64,000 nucleotides of DNA. Source: Streptosporangiaceae bacterium. GTDB lineage: Bacteria > Actinomycetota > Actinomycetes > Streptosporangiales > Streptosporangiaceae. This document shows positions 45,725 to 54,119 of the stretch, piece by piece (positions within the stretch are counted from its first letter, which is position 1; each line of letters opens with the position of its first letter). The translations under genes and the position numbers were made by a program. Location of the stretch: positions 61,058 to 125,057 of the forward strand of contig JAICYD010000005.1 of assembly GCA_025934375.1 (NCBI GenBank). The letters are read 5' to 3'. Below the pieces are notes generated by a model. The model worked only from the letters and a program-made list of their open reading frames with translations, was not told where the DNA came from and made no database searches.

Positions 45725-45748
45725 GTTTGAGCCGGGCACCCGGGGTAG
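45725..45748 (+). promoter_or_regulatory. SigB-type promoter of the catalase gene
   Basis: GTTT at 45725-45728, 14 bases, GGGTAG at 45743-45748. It lies between the hemerythrin terminator and katE, with an expected leader of about 57 bases. Confidence 0.6.
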
Positions 45749-45811
45749 GCCGCACCACAGCGAAACCAGCGAAACGCAAGCGACGAAAAGCAGCCAACGG
45801 GAGGCATGATC

Positions 45812-47941
45812 ATGGCAAGCACCGCAAGCGGAGACGGGCAGCGGGACCGCGCCGCGGAGCAGTGGGGGCAGCCGGGAGCGGCCGGCGAGACGCACCAGGT
45901 CGCCGACGGCACCCGGCCCCGGCTGACCACCCAGCAAGGGGTCGTGGTCGGCGATGACCAGAACACGCTGCGGGCGGGCGAGCGCGGCCCGGCCCTGCTG
46001 GAGGACTTCCACTTCCGCGAGAAGATCTTCCACTTCGACCATGAGCGCATCCCCGAGCGGGTCGTTCACGCCCGCGGCTTCGGGGCGCACGGCTACTTCG
46101 AGAACTATGAGCCACTCGCCCCGATCACCAGGGCGGATGTGTTCAGCGAGGCCGGGCTGCGGACTCCGGCGTTCGTCCGGTTCTCCACGGTGGCCGGCAG
46201 CCAGGGATCGGCCGACCTGGCCCGGGACGTGCGCGGGTTCGCGGTCAAGTTCTACACCCGGGAGGGCAACTGGGACCTGGTCGGCAACAACATGCCGGTC
46301 TTCTTCATCCAGGACCCCATCAAGTTCCCCGACATGGTCCACGCCGCCAAGCAGGAGCCCGACCGCGGCTTCCCGCAAGCCCAGACCGCCCATGACAACT
46401 TCTGGGACTTCGCCTCCCTGACGCCCGAGTCCACTCACATGCTGATGTGGATCATGTCCGACCGGGCCATCCCGCGCTCGTTCCGGTTCATGGAAGGGTT
46501 CGGCGTGCACACCTTCCGCCTGGTGACCGTCGACGACCGGTCGACGTACGTCAAGTTCCACTGGAAGCCGAAGCAGGGCCTGCAGTCGGTGCTGTGGAAC
46601 GAGGCGGTCAAGATCAACGGGGCGGACCCGGACTTCCACCGGCGCGACCTGTGGGACGCGATCCAGCAGGGCGCCTACCCCGAGTGGGAGCTGTGCCTGC
46701 AGCTGTTCGACGACGACTTCGCCGACCGGTTCGACTTCGACGTCCTCGACCCGACCAAGATCATCCCCGAGGAGATCGTGCCCGCGCGCCCCGTCGGGCG
46801 GCTGGTCCTGGACCGGGTCGTGGACAACTTCTTCGCCGAGACCGAGCAGGTCGCGTTCTGCACCCAGAACGTCGTGCCGGGCATTGACTTCACCAACGAC
46901 CCCCTGCTGCAGGGACGGAACTTCTCCTACCTGGACACCCAGCTCAAGCGGCTGGGCAGCCCGAACTTCACCTTCTTGCCGGTCAACGCGCCCCGGTGCC
47001 CGATCGCGCACTTCCAGCAAGACGGGCACATGGCGGTCGCCGCCCCGGCTGGGCGGGCCAACTACGAGCCCAACTCCTGGGGCCCCGCCGAGGGCGGCCC
47101 GCGCGAGGACCCGGTGGCCGGGTTCCGCTCCTATGCCGCCGTGGAGGCCGGGCCCAAGCGCCGGCTGCGGCCGGAGAGCTTCGCCGACCACTACAGCCAG
47201 GCGCGCCAGTTCTACCTCAGCCAGACCGACATCGAGCGCCGGCACATCGCCGAGGCCTTCACCTTCGAGCTGAGCAAGGTCAAGCACCCCCAGATCCGTT
47301 CCCGCATGGTCGCCCGGCTGCGCGGCGTGGATGACGACCTCGCCTCGTCGGTCGCCGAGGGCCTTGGCCTGCGCGAGATGCCGCCCCCCGCGCCGGCCGC
47401 CGTCGCCGTGCGCACCGACCTGCCGGAGTCGCCGGCGCTGAGCATCTTGCGGCACGGGCCGGGCAGCTTCGCCGGGCGCAAGCTCGGGGTGCTGGTGACC
47501 GCCGGGGCCGACGCCGGGGTGCTGGCCGCCCTGCGCGCGGCGGCCACCGCCGAGCAGGCGAACGTGGAGGTCATCGCGCCCGCCGTCGGCGGCGTCGACG
47601 CCAGCGACCATTCCCTGGTCATCGCCGACCAGCAGGTCGACGGCGCCCCGTCGGTGCTGTACGACGCCGTCGCCGTGATCGCCGCCCCCGGCGGGGCGCG
47701 GGCGCTGGCGACCAACCCCGCGGCGCGGGACTTCCTGGCCGACGCCTACGCGCACTGCAAGTTCATCGGCTACACCAGCGGCGCCGCGCCGCTGTTCGCG
47801 GCGGCGGGCCTGGAACTCGACGGCGATGCCGTGGCCCACGACGACGGAATCGTCAGCCTGGACTCGGTGCCGGCGACGGGCTTCGTCACCCGCTGCCGCC
47901 AGCTGCGCTTCTGGGACCGCCAGCGCGTCACTGTCGTTTAA
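45812..47941 (+). CDS. katE: large-subunit catalase (HPII/KatE type)
   Basis: A 709-aa clade-2 catalase. It has the catalytic His in [14 protein letters not shown] (about residue 86), the Asn in [32 protein letters not shown], and the heme-ligand Tyr in [15 protein letters not shown]. After about residue 540 comes the extra C-terminal flavodoxin/DJ-1-like domain ([31 protein letters not shown]) typical of HPII enzymes. ATG 45812 has GGGAGG seven bases upstream; ATG 45806 is only one base from that site. It detoxifies hydrogen peroxide, and its promoter fits general stress control. Confidence 0.93.
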   Translation: MASTASGDGQRDRAAEQWGQPGAAGETHQVADGTRPRLTTQQGVVVGDDQNTLRAGERGPALLEDFHFREKIFHFDHERIPERVVHARGFGAHGYFENYEPLAPITRADVFSEAGLRTPAFVRFSTVAGSQGSADLARDVRGFAVKFYTREGNWDLVGNNMPVFFIQDPIKFPDMVHAAKQEPDRGFPQAQTAHDNFWDFASLTPESTHMLMWIMSDRAIPRSFRFMEGFGVHTFRLVTVDDRSTYVKFHWKPKQGLQSVLWNEAVKINGADPDFHRRDLWDAIQQGAYPEWELCLQLFDDDFADRFDFDVLDPTKIIPEEIVPARPVGRLVLDRVVDNFFAETEQVAFCTQNVVPGIDFTNDPLLQGRNFSYLDTQLKRLGSPNFTFLPVNAPRCPIAHFQQDGHMAVAAPAGRANYEPNSWGPAEGGPREDPVAGFRSYAAVEAGPKRRLRPESFADHYSQARQFYLSQTDIERRHIAEAFTFELSKVKHPQIRSRMVARLRGVDDDLASSVAEGLGLREMPPPAPAAVAVRTDLPESPALSILRHGPGSFAGRKLGVLVTAGADAGVLAALRAAATAEQANVEVIAPAVGGVDASDHSLVIADQQVDGAPSVLYDAVAVIAAPGGARALATNPAARDFLADAYAHCKFIGYTSGAAPLFAAAGLELDGDAVAHDDGIVSLDSVPATGFVTRCRQLRFWDRQRVTVV

Positions 47942-47996
47942 GGAGCGCCGTCGGTTAGTTAAGGAGGACAGTGGCCTAGCCATGCCCCGCGGGCCC

Positions 47997-49163
47997 TCAC
48001 AGGACGCGGATGACCACCAGGCAGGCGTCGTCGCCGGTATCGGAGGCGGTGCCCGCCACGATCCGGCTGGCGTGAGCCTCAGCGTCTGGCCCGCCCGGCA
48101 GCGCCGTGGCCGCCAGGTCGTCGAGCACGTCGCTGATCGACGCCGCGCGCCGCTCGATCAGGCCGTCGGTGAAGAACAGCAGCGTGTCATCGGGCCGCAG
48201 GCCGAGCGTCACCTCCGCGTACTCGGCGGCGGGGTCTACGCCCAGGAGCATTCCCTCCGGCAACGGCAGCGTGGTGGCGGCGCCGTCGCGCACCAGGACC
48301 GGGGGGAGGTGGCCGGCCCGGGCCCAGCGCAGCTCGCGGCGGCCGGGGTTGTACCGGCCGCAGATCACCGTCCCGGTGAGGCCGTCGGTGAGGTGGCAGG
48401 CCCCGTAGTTGAGCTGGCGCAGGAGCTCCGCCGGGCTGGCTCCGGTATCGGCCAGCCCGCGCAGCGCCCGGCGGGCGCCGACCATGGCGGTGACGGCGGC
48501 CACCCCGTGCCCGGCGATGTCGCCGACCACCAGGAGCAGGTCCCCGCCGGGCATGGGCATGACGTCATACCAGTCGCCGGCCCCCCGGTCGGTGCCGGCC
48601 GGCCGGTACCGGACGGCGATGTCCAGTCCCGCGTCCTTGGCCAGCCGGGGGTCCAGGGGGGCATCGGGCACGATGACCGACCGCTGCAGCCGGGTGGCGA
48701 GCGCGGCGTCCGTGTCTTCGGCGGCGTCCGGGACGGCGACGCCCGGGCCCGAGGGCCCGGGATGGCCGGTCCCGGTCCGCCAGGTGAAGATCACCCCGTC
48801 GCTGAAGGGCGCGGCGCGCAGGTCGGCGGCGTTCGCGGCCCCCAGCAGGCCGTCGGCGTGCCCCGGCACGAAGACCGCCTGGCCGCTGGCCAGCACGGAT
48901 GCCGCCACGTCGGAAAGGCCACCGGGGGCGAGCAGGCCTTCGGCGGCGATCACGGCTTCGGCGGCATCGCAGCCAGCCTCGCCGGCCGTGAGCGCCGGGC
49001 TGAGGTGGTCCACGCGAAAGCCGGCCAGCCGCCCGCTGTCGTCTCGTACCGGGCGCGCGAGCATGACGAACTCGGCGACCTGGTCCAGCATCCTCAGCAC
49101 GTCAGGCTCAGGCAGGACCGCACTGGAGCCGAGGCGAGCGCGAAAGTCCCCGCTGCCCGCCAT
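47997..49163 (-). CDS. PP2C/SpoIIE phosphatase with PAS-like N-terminus
   Basis: A 388-aa soluble phosphatase. Residues 20-150 are a short PAS-like sensor (VLRMLDQVAEFVMLARPVRD). Residues 165-388 form the SpoIIE domain: [52 protein letters not shown] and [15 protein letters not shown]. The C-terminal half is closely similar to that of the 785-aa phosphatase at 37427, so they are paralogues. GGGAGG precedes ATG 49163. It is divergent from the sigma factor gene 224 bases away and probably feeds the same partner switch. Confidence 0.86.
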   Translation of the reverse strand: MAGSGDFRARLGSSAVLPEPDVLRMLDQVAEFVMLARPVRDDSGRLAGFRVDHLSPALTAGEAGCDAAEAVIAAEGLLAPGGLSDVAASVLASGQAVFVPGHADGLLGAANAADLRAAPFSDGVIFTWRTGTGHPGPSGPGVAVPDAAEDTDAALATRLQRSVIVPDAPLDPRLAKDAGLDIAVRYRPAGTDRGAGDWYDVMPMPGGDLLLVVGDIAGHGVAAVTAMVGARRALRGLADTGASPAELLRQLNYGACHLTDGLTGTVICGRYNPGRRELRWARAGHLPPVLVRDGAATTLPLPEGMLLGVDPAAEYAEVTLGLRPDDTLLFFTDGLIERRAASISDVLDDLAATALPGGPDAEAHASRIVAGTASDTGDDACLVVIRVL

Positions 49164-49321
49164 GATCACCCCTCCCGATGTCACGACGCCCCGCGATGGC
49201 ACAAACCGTACCACCGGGGCGCAGAACTTTGCCGCTATTGGTGTCACCCGTGCGTATGACGATATGAATGCCGCGAGGGACGTACCGGGAACGTTATGTG
49301 GCGTACGTCACATTACTTTAC

Positions 49322-49345
49322 GTTTATCCGCTGACAGGAGGGCAT
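49322..49345 (+). promoter_or_regulatory. near-match SigB-type promoter in front of the sigma gene
   Basis: GTTT at 49322-49325, 14 bases, GGGCAT at 49340-49345. One change from GGGTAT. The AGGAGGG here looks like a ribosome site but no start codon in the right frame follows, so a -10 reading is preferred. The expected transcript start is near 49352. Confidence 0.4.
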
Positions 49346-49386
49346 TCTCAGGTTCAGACGTACCCGCGAGTCAGATGGAGAAGGCG

Positions 49387-50229
49387 ATGCGAACCGGTTG
49401 CGAGCCAGTGGTAGATCACGGACCCGAACTGCGCTCCCTGCTTGCCGCGATGTCCGACGATGAGCTGCTGATCCGATTCCGGCAGTACGCGCCAGATAGC
49501 GAGCAGCGGTCGGTCGCCTGCGAGATCCTGGTCGCGCGGAATGAGAAGCTCGTGCGCTCGTGCGTGCGCCAGTACCGCGGCAGCCCCGAGCCGGTCGAGG
49601 ACCTGATGCAGGTGGGCTACGTAGGCCTGCTCAAGGCGATCAACAACTACGATCCCACCTACGGCAGCGGCCTGGCCGCCTACGCCTTGCCGTGCGTCAG
49701 TGGCGAGATCAAGCGGCACTTCCGCGACAAGCGGTGGCAGGTGCACGTCCGCCGGTCCGCCCAGGAGCTCCTGCTCGAGCTGCGCAAGGTGACCGAGGTG
49801 CTGACCCATGAGCTCGGCCGGGTCCCGGAGGACGGCGAGCTGTGCGAGCGGCTCGGGGTCACCCCCGAGGACCTGCTGGAAGCACGCCAGGCGGACATGG
49901 TGTTCACCGCCTACTCCCTCGACGCGCCGCTGGCCGACCGGGATGACCCGGCCCACCTCGGAGACGTTATGGGCGAGGACGACCCCGAGTTCGACAACGC
50001 GATCGACATGGAGTCCGTAGCCACGCACTGGGCCGAGCTCCCCGAGCGGGAGCAGCGCATCCTCGTCATGCGCTTCTACGGCAACCTCACCCAGGCCGAG
50101 ATCGGCGCCCGGCTCGGCATCTCCCAGATGCACGTGTCCCGGCTCCTGGCACGGGCGCTCGCGCACCTGCGCAGCCGCCTCGTGGACAGCGACGACGCCT
50201 CCGAGCTTGACCTCGCCAACGACGCGTAG
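49387..50229 (+). CDS. SigB/SigF-family RNA polymerase sigma factor
   Basis: A 280-aa group 3 sigma factor. Region 2 includes RNEKLVRSCVRQYRGSPEPV and EDLMQVGYVGLLKAINNYDP; region 3 includes EVLTHELGRVPEDGELCERL; region 4 has LPEREQRILVMRFYGNLTQA followed by the helix-turn-helix IGARLGISQMHVSRLLARAL. This set is characteristic of SigB/SigF/SigG-like stress sigmas of actinobacteria, which are controlled by RsbW-type kinases and recognise GTTT-N14/16-GGGTAT-like promoters. ATG 49387 has GGAGAAGG ahead; ATG 49375 is the alternative. It lies beside two SpoIIE phosphatases. Confidence 0.9.
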   Translation: MRTGCEPVVDHGPELRSLLAAMSDDELLIRFRQYAPDSEQRSVACEILVARNEKLVRSCVRQYRGSPEPVEDLMQVGYVGLLKAINNYDPTYGSGLAAYALPCVSGEIKRHFRDKRWQVHVRRSAQELLLELRKVTEVLTHELGRVPEDGELCERLGVTPEDLLEARQADMVFTAYSLDAPLADRDDPAHLGDVMGEDDPEFDNAIDMESVATHWAELPEREQRILVMRFYGNLTQAEIGARLGISQMHVSRLLARALAHLRSRLVDSDDASELDLANDA

Positions 50230-50278
50230 TGACCGCGATTCGCGCCGTCCCCCTCCCCCTTTAGAAAGGACAGCCACC

Positions 50279-50677
50279 ATGAGAACGGGAGCCTGCCTGG
50301 CGCTCGTCACCCTCGGCGCCATCCTCGCCTTCGCCGTGACGGCCAACACCCCATTCCTCAACCTCCACACGGCCGGGTACGTGTGCATCATCGTCGGAGT
50401 CGTCGGGCTGTACCTGCGCAGCCGGGGCTGGGGCGGCCGGCAGTTCCTGGTGCGCCGCCGGCGCACGCTGCCCGGCGCGACGCCAGGCTCGACCGTGATC
50501 ACCGAGGAGAGCGACGTCCCGCCGTACGTCAAGACCAACCCCGGGACCTCGGCGGTGCGGGCGGGCCTGGCGGAGGCGCCCACCCCGCTCGATGACGAGC
50601 CAGAGACAGTCGTCGTCCAGCACGTGCCCACCCCCCGCGCGAGCGAGCAGGTCATCGACGAGTACTACGAGCAGTAG
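50279..50677 (+). CDS. DUF6458-like membrane protein behind the sigma gene
   Basis: A 132-aa protein with two membrane helices (GACLALVTLGAILAFAVTAN and TAGYVCIIVGVVGLYLRSR) and a hydrophilic tail rich in Pro, Thr and Glu ending EQVIDEYYEQ. The first 55 residues resemble the gene at 24141 (GAIL-FAV, then HT-G and IVGVVGL). AGAAAGGA serves as ribosome site. It follows the sigma gene by 49 bases and is probably co-transcribed. The function is unknown. Confidence 0.72.
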   Translation: MRTGACLALVTLGAILAFAVTANTPFLNLHTAGYVCIIVGVVGLYLRSRGWGGRQFLVRRRRTLPGATPGSTVITEESDVPPYVKTNPGTSAVRAGLAEAPTPLDDEPETVVVQHVPTPRASEQVIDEYYEQ

Positions 50678-50695
50678 CCCCGGGCGCCCCGGGCG

Positions 50696-52609
50696 CTAAC
50701 CGGCGCCGCGCCCCGTTCGCGAATCGGGCGCGGTGCCGACCTTGATGGCCAGGACCGTCACGTCGTCGCGGAGCTCACCCCGGGAGAACTCCGCGACCAG
50801 GTCGGTGACGGCGCGGACGGCCTCCACGGCCGTGCGGCCCGCGACCCCGGCCAGCTCATCGGCGAGCCGGTCCTCCAGGAACCCCTTGCGGGCGCTGCGG
50901 GCCTCGGTCACCCCGTCGGTGTAGAAGAACAGCAGGTCTCCCTCGCTCAGCTCCAGCGTCGCCTGGGGGGGCTGCGCGCCGGGGAACAGGCCGAGCGGCA
51001 GCCCGTCCCCCTCGAGGATCTCCACCCGCCCGTCTGCCCGCACCACCGCCGGGCCGGGATGCCCGGCGCCGCCCAGGCACACGTGCAGCTTGCGCCCCTT
51101 CCAGGTCAGGTAGGCCAGCTTGGCGGTGACGAACCGCTCGTCGTAGTCCCCGGCCAGCAGGACGTCGCTCGCGGTGGCCAGCACCCCGGCCGGGTCCTCG
51201 CCCCCGGAGTGCGCGAGGGCGCGGATGGCGTGCCGGGCGGCGGCGGTCATCGCCGCCGCCTCCTGGCCCTTACCGCAGACGTCGCCCACCGCGACCGCCC
51301 ATCCCTCGCCCTGCCGGAAGACGTCGTAGAAGTCCCCGCTGATCTCCGGCCAGTTCGTGGCCGGCATGTAGGCGGGCGCGAACTCCAGCCCCGGCACCTC
51401 CGGAAGCCGCGCGGGCAGCAGGCTGGCCTGCAGCGCCTCGGCCACCTCCGACCGGCGCCGGAACATCCGGTCCACGCGCATCGCGATGCCCAGGTGCTCG
51501 CCGAGCACCTCAGCCAGGCCGAGGTCGGCGATCTCGAATGGGGCCTCGCCCGCCAGCCGCAGCAGCGTCAGCGTGCCGTAGCTGGTGACGCCGTCGGAGA
51601 TCGGGACGCACATCAGCGACGTGGCCCCCATCGTCAGCAGCAGGGGAGCGCCGTCCGCGGCCGCCCCGAACGCCCCGGCGTCGGCGTGCGCCGCCAGCAC
51701 TGACTTGCGGGTCGCGTGGACCTGCCAGCACACCGAGTCCGGGGCGGGCTCGGTATTGCGCACGCTCCGGGCCTGCCCGTCGGCCTTCCCTCCGCGCGGG
51801 CCCACCGCGAACTGCCGGCGCAGCTGCCCGCCGCGGTCCACGTCCACCACGACCCAGGTGGCGATCTCGCCCGCCAGCAGCCGGGCGCACCGCTGCAGCG
51901 TCACCGCCTCGCTGAACGTGCTGTTGTCCAGCAGCAACCTGGTCACCGAGGTGACCATGTCCATCCGCTGGACCATCGCGTGGATGCCCGCGGCGGCGCC
52001 GGCCGCCGACGGCTCGGGCCGCGGCTCCTTCCGCTCCGGCGCCGGCCGCGCCTCATCCTCCAGCAGCGTGACGATGATCAGCGACGGCTCCCCGGCCATG
52101 GCGATCATGTCCGCACTCAGCGTGACGTCCAGCGGCCCGCCGGGGCCGAGCATCCGGCAGCGGGACTGCCGCGCCTTCCCGGTCCTGGCCACCGCGGCCA
52201 GCTGCGTCGCCGTGGCCGCCCGCGAGGGCAGGTCAACGAAGACGGCCAGCGACTTGCCGGTGGCGTACCCGGTGGGCGCGCCCAGCAGCTGGGCCGCGCG
52301 AGTGTTCGCGCGCCGGATCGTGCCGTCCAGCTCAAGGAGCAGCAGCGGAGCCGGGGCCTGCTGGAAGACCGCCTGGAGCAGCCGCCGCTCGGCCCGCACC
52401 GCGTCCGGCGGGCCGCCCGCGCCGGGATCGATGTCCTCCGCCACCGCTGCCGAGCCCGCCGCGAGGGCGTCGATGGCGCCGTCCAGCTCGGTCAGCACCG
52501 CGTCGAGGACCGCGTGGGCATCCGAGCCAGGGATCGCGGCCGCCTGGCGCAGGGCATCTCGCCTCCGCGCCAATTCACCCAGCGGCTCACCTGGCAATCC
52601 ACCCGGCAT
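50696..52609 (-). CDS. PP2C/SpoIIE phosphatase with PAS and GAF domains
   Basis: A 637-aa soluble regulator. A helical N-terminus is followed by a PAS domain near residues 80-190 (LLQAVFQQAPAPLLLLELDG, IRRANTRAAQLLG), a GAF domain near 220-385 (SLMCVPISDGVTSYGTLTLL) and the SpoIIE phosphatase to the end: EISGDFYDVFRQGEGWAVAV, GDVCGKGQEAAAMTAAARHA, LLFFYTDGVTEAR and RDDVTVLAIKV. This catalytic domain is of the DFYDVF type, more distant from the other two phosphatases. It converges on the sigma-DUF6458 pair. Activation of STAS antagonists is inferred. Confidence 0.87.
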   Translation of the reverse strand: MPGGLPGEPLGELARRRDALRQAAAIPGSDAHAVLDAVLTELDGAIDALAAGSAAVAEDIDPGAGGPPDAVRAERRLLQAVFQQAPAPLLLLELDGTIRRANTRAAQLLGAPTGYATGKSLAVFVDLPSRAATATQLAAVARTGKARQSRCRMLGPGGPLDVTLSADMIAMAGEPSLIIVTLLEDEARPAPERKEPRPEPSAAGAAAGIHAMVQRMDMVTSVTRLLLDNSTFSEAVTLQRCARLLAGEIATWVVVDVDRGGQLRRQFAVGPRGGKADGQARSVRNTEPAPDSVCWQVHATRKSVLAAHADAGAFGAAADGAPLLLTMGATSLMCVPISDGVTSYGTLTLLRLAGEAPFEIADLGLAEVLGEHLGIAMRVDRMFRRRSEVAEALQASLLPARLPEVPGLEFAPAYMPATNWPEISGDFYDVFRQGEGWAVAVGDVCGKGQEAAAMTAAARHAIRALAHSGGEDPAGVLATASDVLLAGDYDERFVTAKLAYLTWKGRKLHVCLGGAGHPGPAVVRADGRVEILEGDGLPLGLFPGAQPPQATLELSEGDLLFFYTDGVTEARSARKGFLEDRLADELAGVAGRTAVEAVRAVTDLVAEFSRGELRDDVTVLAIKVGTAPDSRTGRGAG

Positions 52610-52611
52610 GA

Positions 52612-53733
52612 TCACTTCCCCTGCACGCAGTCGCCGCCTAGGCCCGGTCCATGGCATGCCGCTGCCAGGGCTGGCAGCGGCAACCTGCCTAGCACAATAC
52701 TGCTATCTCGGGCGGGGATGACCCACCTGCGCACCACGTTTATCCGCATGGGCCTGGGTAGCCCAAGGGGGTCCGGAAGGCTACGACAGCCAGGAAGTTG
52801 GAGGCCGTCATGGGTCTGATCCTGCTCGTTCTCCTGCTCGCCCTCTTGTTTGGCGGGCTGGGCTTCGCGCTGCACGCGCTGTGGTGGGTGGCGATCATCA
52901 TCCTCGTGGTTTGGCTCGTGGGGTTCGCTGCCCGCGCCGGCGAGGGCCGGCGCTGGTATCGCTGGTAACCGCCGCTGACGAGCGCCCGGGTCCTTGCCGC
53001 CGTAGGTGGCGATGACCCGGGCGGCCACGTCTGTCACCTTCACGTGCCGCTGCTGTGACTCACGGCGCATGAAGCGCAGCGCCTCATCGGCGGTGCAGCC
53101 CAGCGCGTGCATCAAGATCCCCTTCGCCTGGTCGGTGATGGCCCGGGCGGCCACCGAGTCCCGCAGCTGCGTGGCGGTCCGCTGGGCCTCGCCGTAGGCC
53201 ATCGTCCCCGCCAGCGCCGCGCGGCCGAAGCCGGCCAGCATCTCCGCCACCGGCACCGAGTCCGCGTCCAGCACCCCCGGCCGTACCCCGAACAACGCGA
53301 GGACGAGGGTCATCGGGGGGATCTGCCGCGCGAGGTGCACGCAGCTACGCACGCCCCGGCTGAGCGCCTGCGCCGTCCACGCCGGCCAGCGCTCCTCGGT
53401 CAGCGTGTCCGGGCAGTACACCGGCACCCCGGCCAGCGCCGCCTCCGTCAGCGGCCCGGCCACCCCGTTGTCGTGCAGCGCGGCCAGCTCCAGGTCGGCC
53501 AGCTCGGCCGGATCCGGGTGAGTCGCCGCGACCGCGACCAGCTCGCCTTCCCGCCACATCGTGGCGTGCGCGGCCGAGCATCCCGGGACCTGCCGGACCG
53601 CCAGCTCGGCCAGCTTGCTCAGCGACCCCGACTCGCCGATGTTCGCCAGGCTCAGCAGCTGGGCGGCCTCCTGGCCCAGGTGCGCGGCTTCACGGCCAAG
53701 GTCATCGACGGACACGACGGCACCACCAGTCAC
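52612..53733 (-). CDS. GAF-ANTAR regulator with an odd C-terminal extension
   Basis: A 373-aa frame. Residues 20-180 form a GAF domain (VRQVPGCSAAHATMWREGEL, SCVHLARQIPPMTLVLALFG) and residues 185-248 an ANTAR RNA-binding domain (AITDQAKGILMHALGCTADE, KVTDVAARVIATYGG). ANTAR proteins act as transcription antiterminators. Beyond residue 250 the frame stays open for 120 low-complexity residues rich in Arg, Pro, Glu and Gln, antisense to the small gene at 52810 and its promoter, with no domain. The natural end is probably near the ANTAR domain, so the tail may be an accident of a lost stop. The start is GTG 53733 or GTG 53715. Confidence 0.75.
   Translation of the reverse strand: MTGGAVVSVDDLGREAAHLGQEAAQLLSLANIGESGSLSKLAELAVRQVPGCSAAHATMWREGELVAVAATHPDPAELADLELAALHDNGVAGPLTEAALAGVPVYCPDTLTEERWPAWTAQALSRGVRSCVHLARQIPPMTLVLALFGVRPGVLDADSVPVAEMLAGFGRAALAGTMAYGEAQRTATQLRDSVAARAITDQAKGILMHALGCTADEALRFMRRESQQRHVKVTDVAARVIATYGGKDPGARQRRLPAIPAPALAGAGSEPHEPNHEDDDRHPPQRVQREAQPAKQEGEQENEQDQTHDGLQLPGCRSLPDPLGLPRPMRINVVRRWVIPARDSSIVLGRLPLPALAAACHGPGLGGDCVQGK
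52738..52761 (+). promoter_or_regulatory. SigB-type promoter of the small hydrophobic protein gene
   Basis: GTTT at 52738-52741, 14 bases, GGGTAG at 52756-52761. The leader to ATG 52810 would be about 42 bases and carries GGAGG at 52800-52804. Confidence 0.6.
52810..52968 (+). CDS. small hydrophobic membrane protein (52 aa)
   Basis: A 52-aa protein made almost entirely of two membrane helices, LILLVLLLALLFGGLGFALH and WWVAIIILVVWLVGF, with a short basic tail (ARAGEGRRWYRW). It resembles the 'hydrophobic protein' class of actinobacteria and lmo0937-like small stress proteins. GGAGG ends five bases before ATG 52810 and a full SigB-type promoter lies upstream, so it is a real gene despite its size. 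It lies antisense to the tail of the GAF-ANTAR frame. The function is unknown; membrane stress protection is a guess. Confidence 0.8.
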   Translation: MGLILLVLLLALLFGGLGFALHALWWVAIIILVVWLVGFAARAGEGRRWYRW

Positions 53734-54119
53734 CTCTTAGTAACGGACACCGGGCAGCCGCCGCCCGCGGGGACCAGCGACCGGCCGTTCGCGTTGGGCG
53801 GAGCCCCCGACTTTACCGGCTGGAATGCGCGGCTGGCCACTGCCCGCCCGGAGCACGGTCGCGGTCCCGGGCTGGCCAGCACGGCCAGCAGCATCCCGGA
53901 CATCACGATCACGGTGAGGGTCAAGACGCCAACGATACCGGGCTGGCCGAGGAAGCTCCGCAGGCGCCTGCCCCGCTGGGGGAACCGCTCCATGCCGCAC
54001 GGCCGCTCCCCCTCGGTCAGCCGGGTGAATATCCGCAGCATCCCCGCCAGCCGGGGCGCGCTGGCCGTCAGTTCGGCCTCGATCGCATTAAGTTGCCGTT
54101 GTTCCTGCCAGACGGTCAT
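53730..54119 (-). CDS. DUF3040-type membrane protein
   Basis: A 129-aa protein. The N-terminal helix LNAIEAELTASAPRLAGMLR and IFTRLTEGE match the DUF3040 signature, followed by a basic stretch and one membrane helix (IVGVLTLTVIVMSGMLLAVL). The tail is Pro/Gly-rich. It overlaps the molybdenum subunit gene by 4 bases and the ANTAR gene by 4 bases, so it lies in one chain of minus-strand genes. The function is unknown. Confidence 0.8.
   Translation of the reverse strand: MTVWQEQRQLNAIEAELTASAPRLAGMLRIFTRLTEGERPCGMERFPQRGRRLRSFLGQPGIVGVLTLTVIVMSGMLLAVLASPGPRPCSGRAVASRAFQPVKSGAPPNANGRSLVPAGGGCPVSVTKR

Noticed and set aside
45617..47983. Long minus-strand frame opposite katE
   Set aside because: Low-complexity translation with no motif. 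The catalase on the plus strand has all catalytic residues.
49336..49345. AGGAGGG as ribosome site of the sigma gene with a rare ATT start
   Set aside because: ATT 49344 is out of frame with the sigma gene. The sequence fits better as a -10 element.
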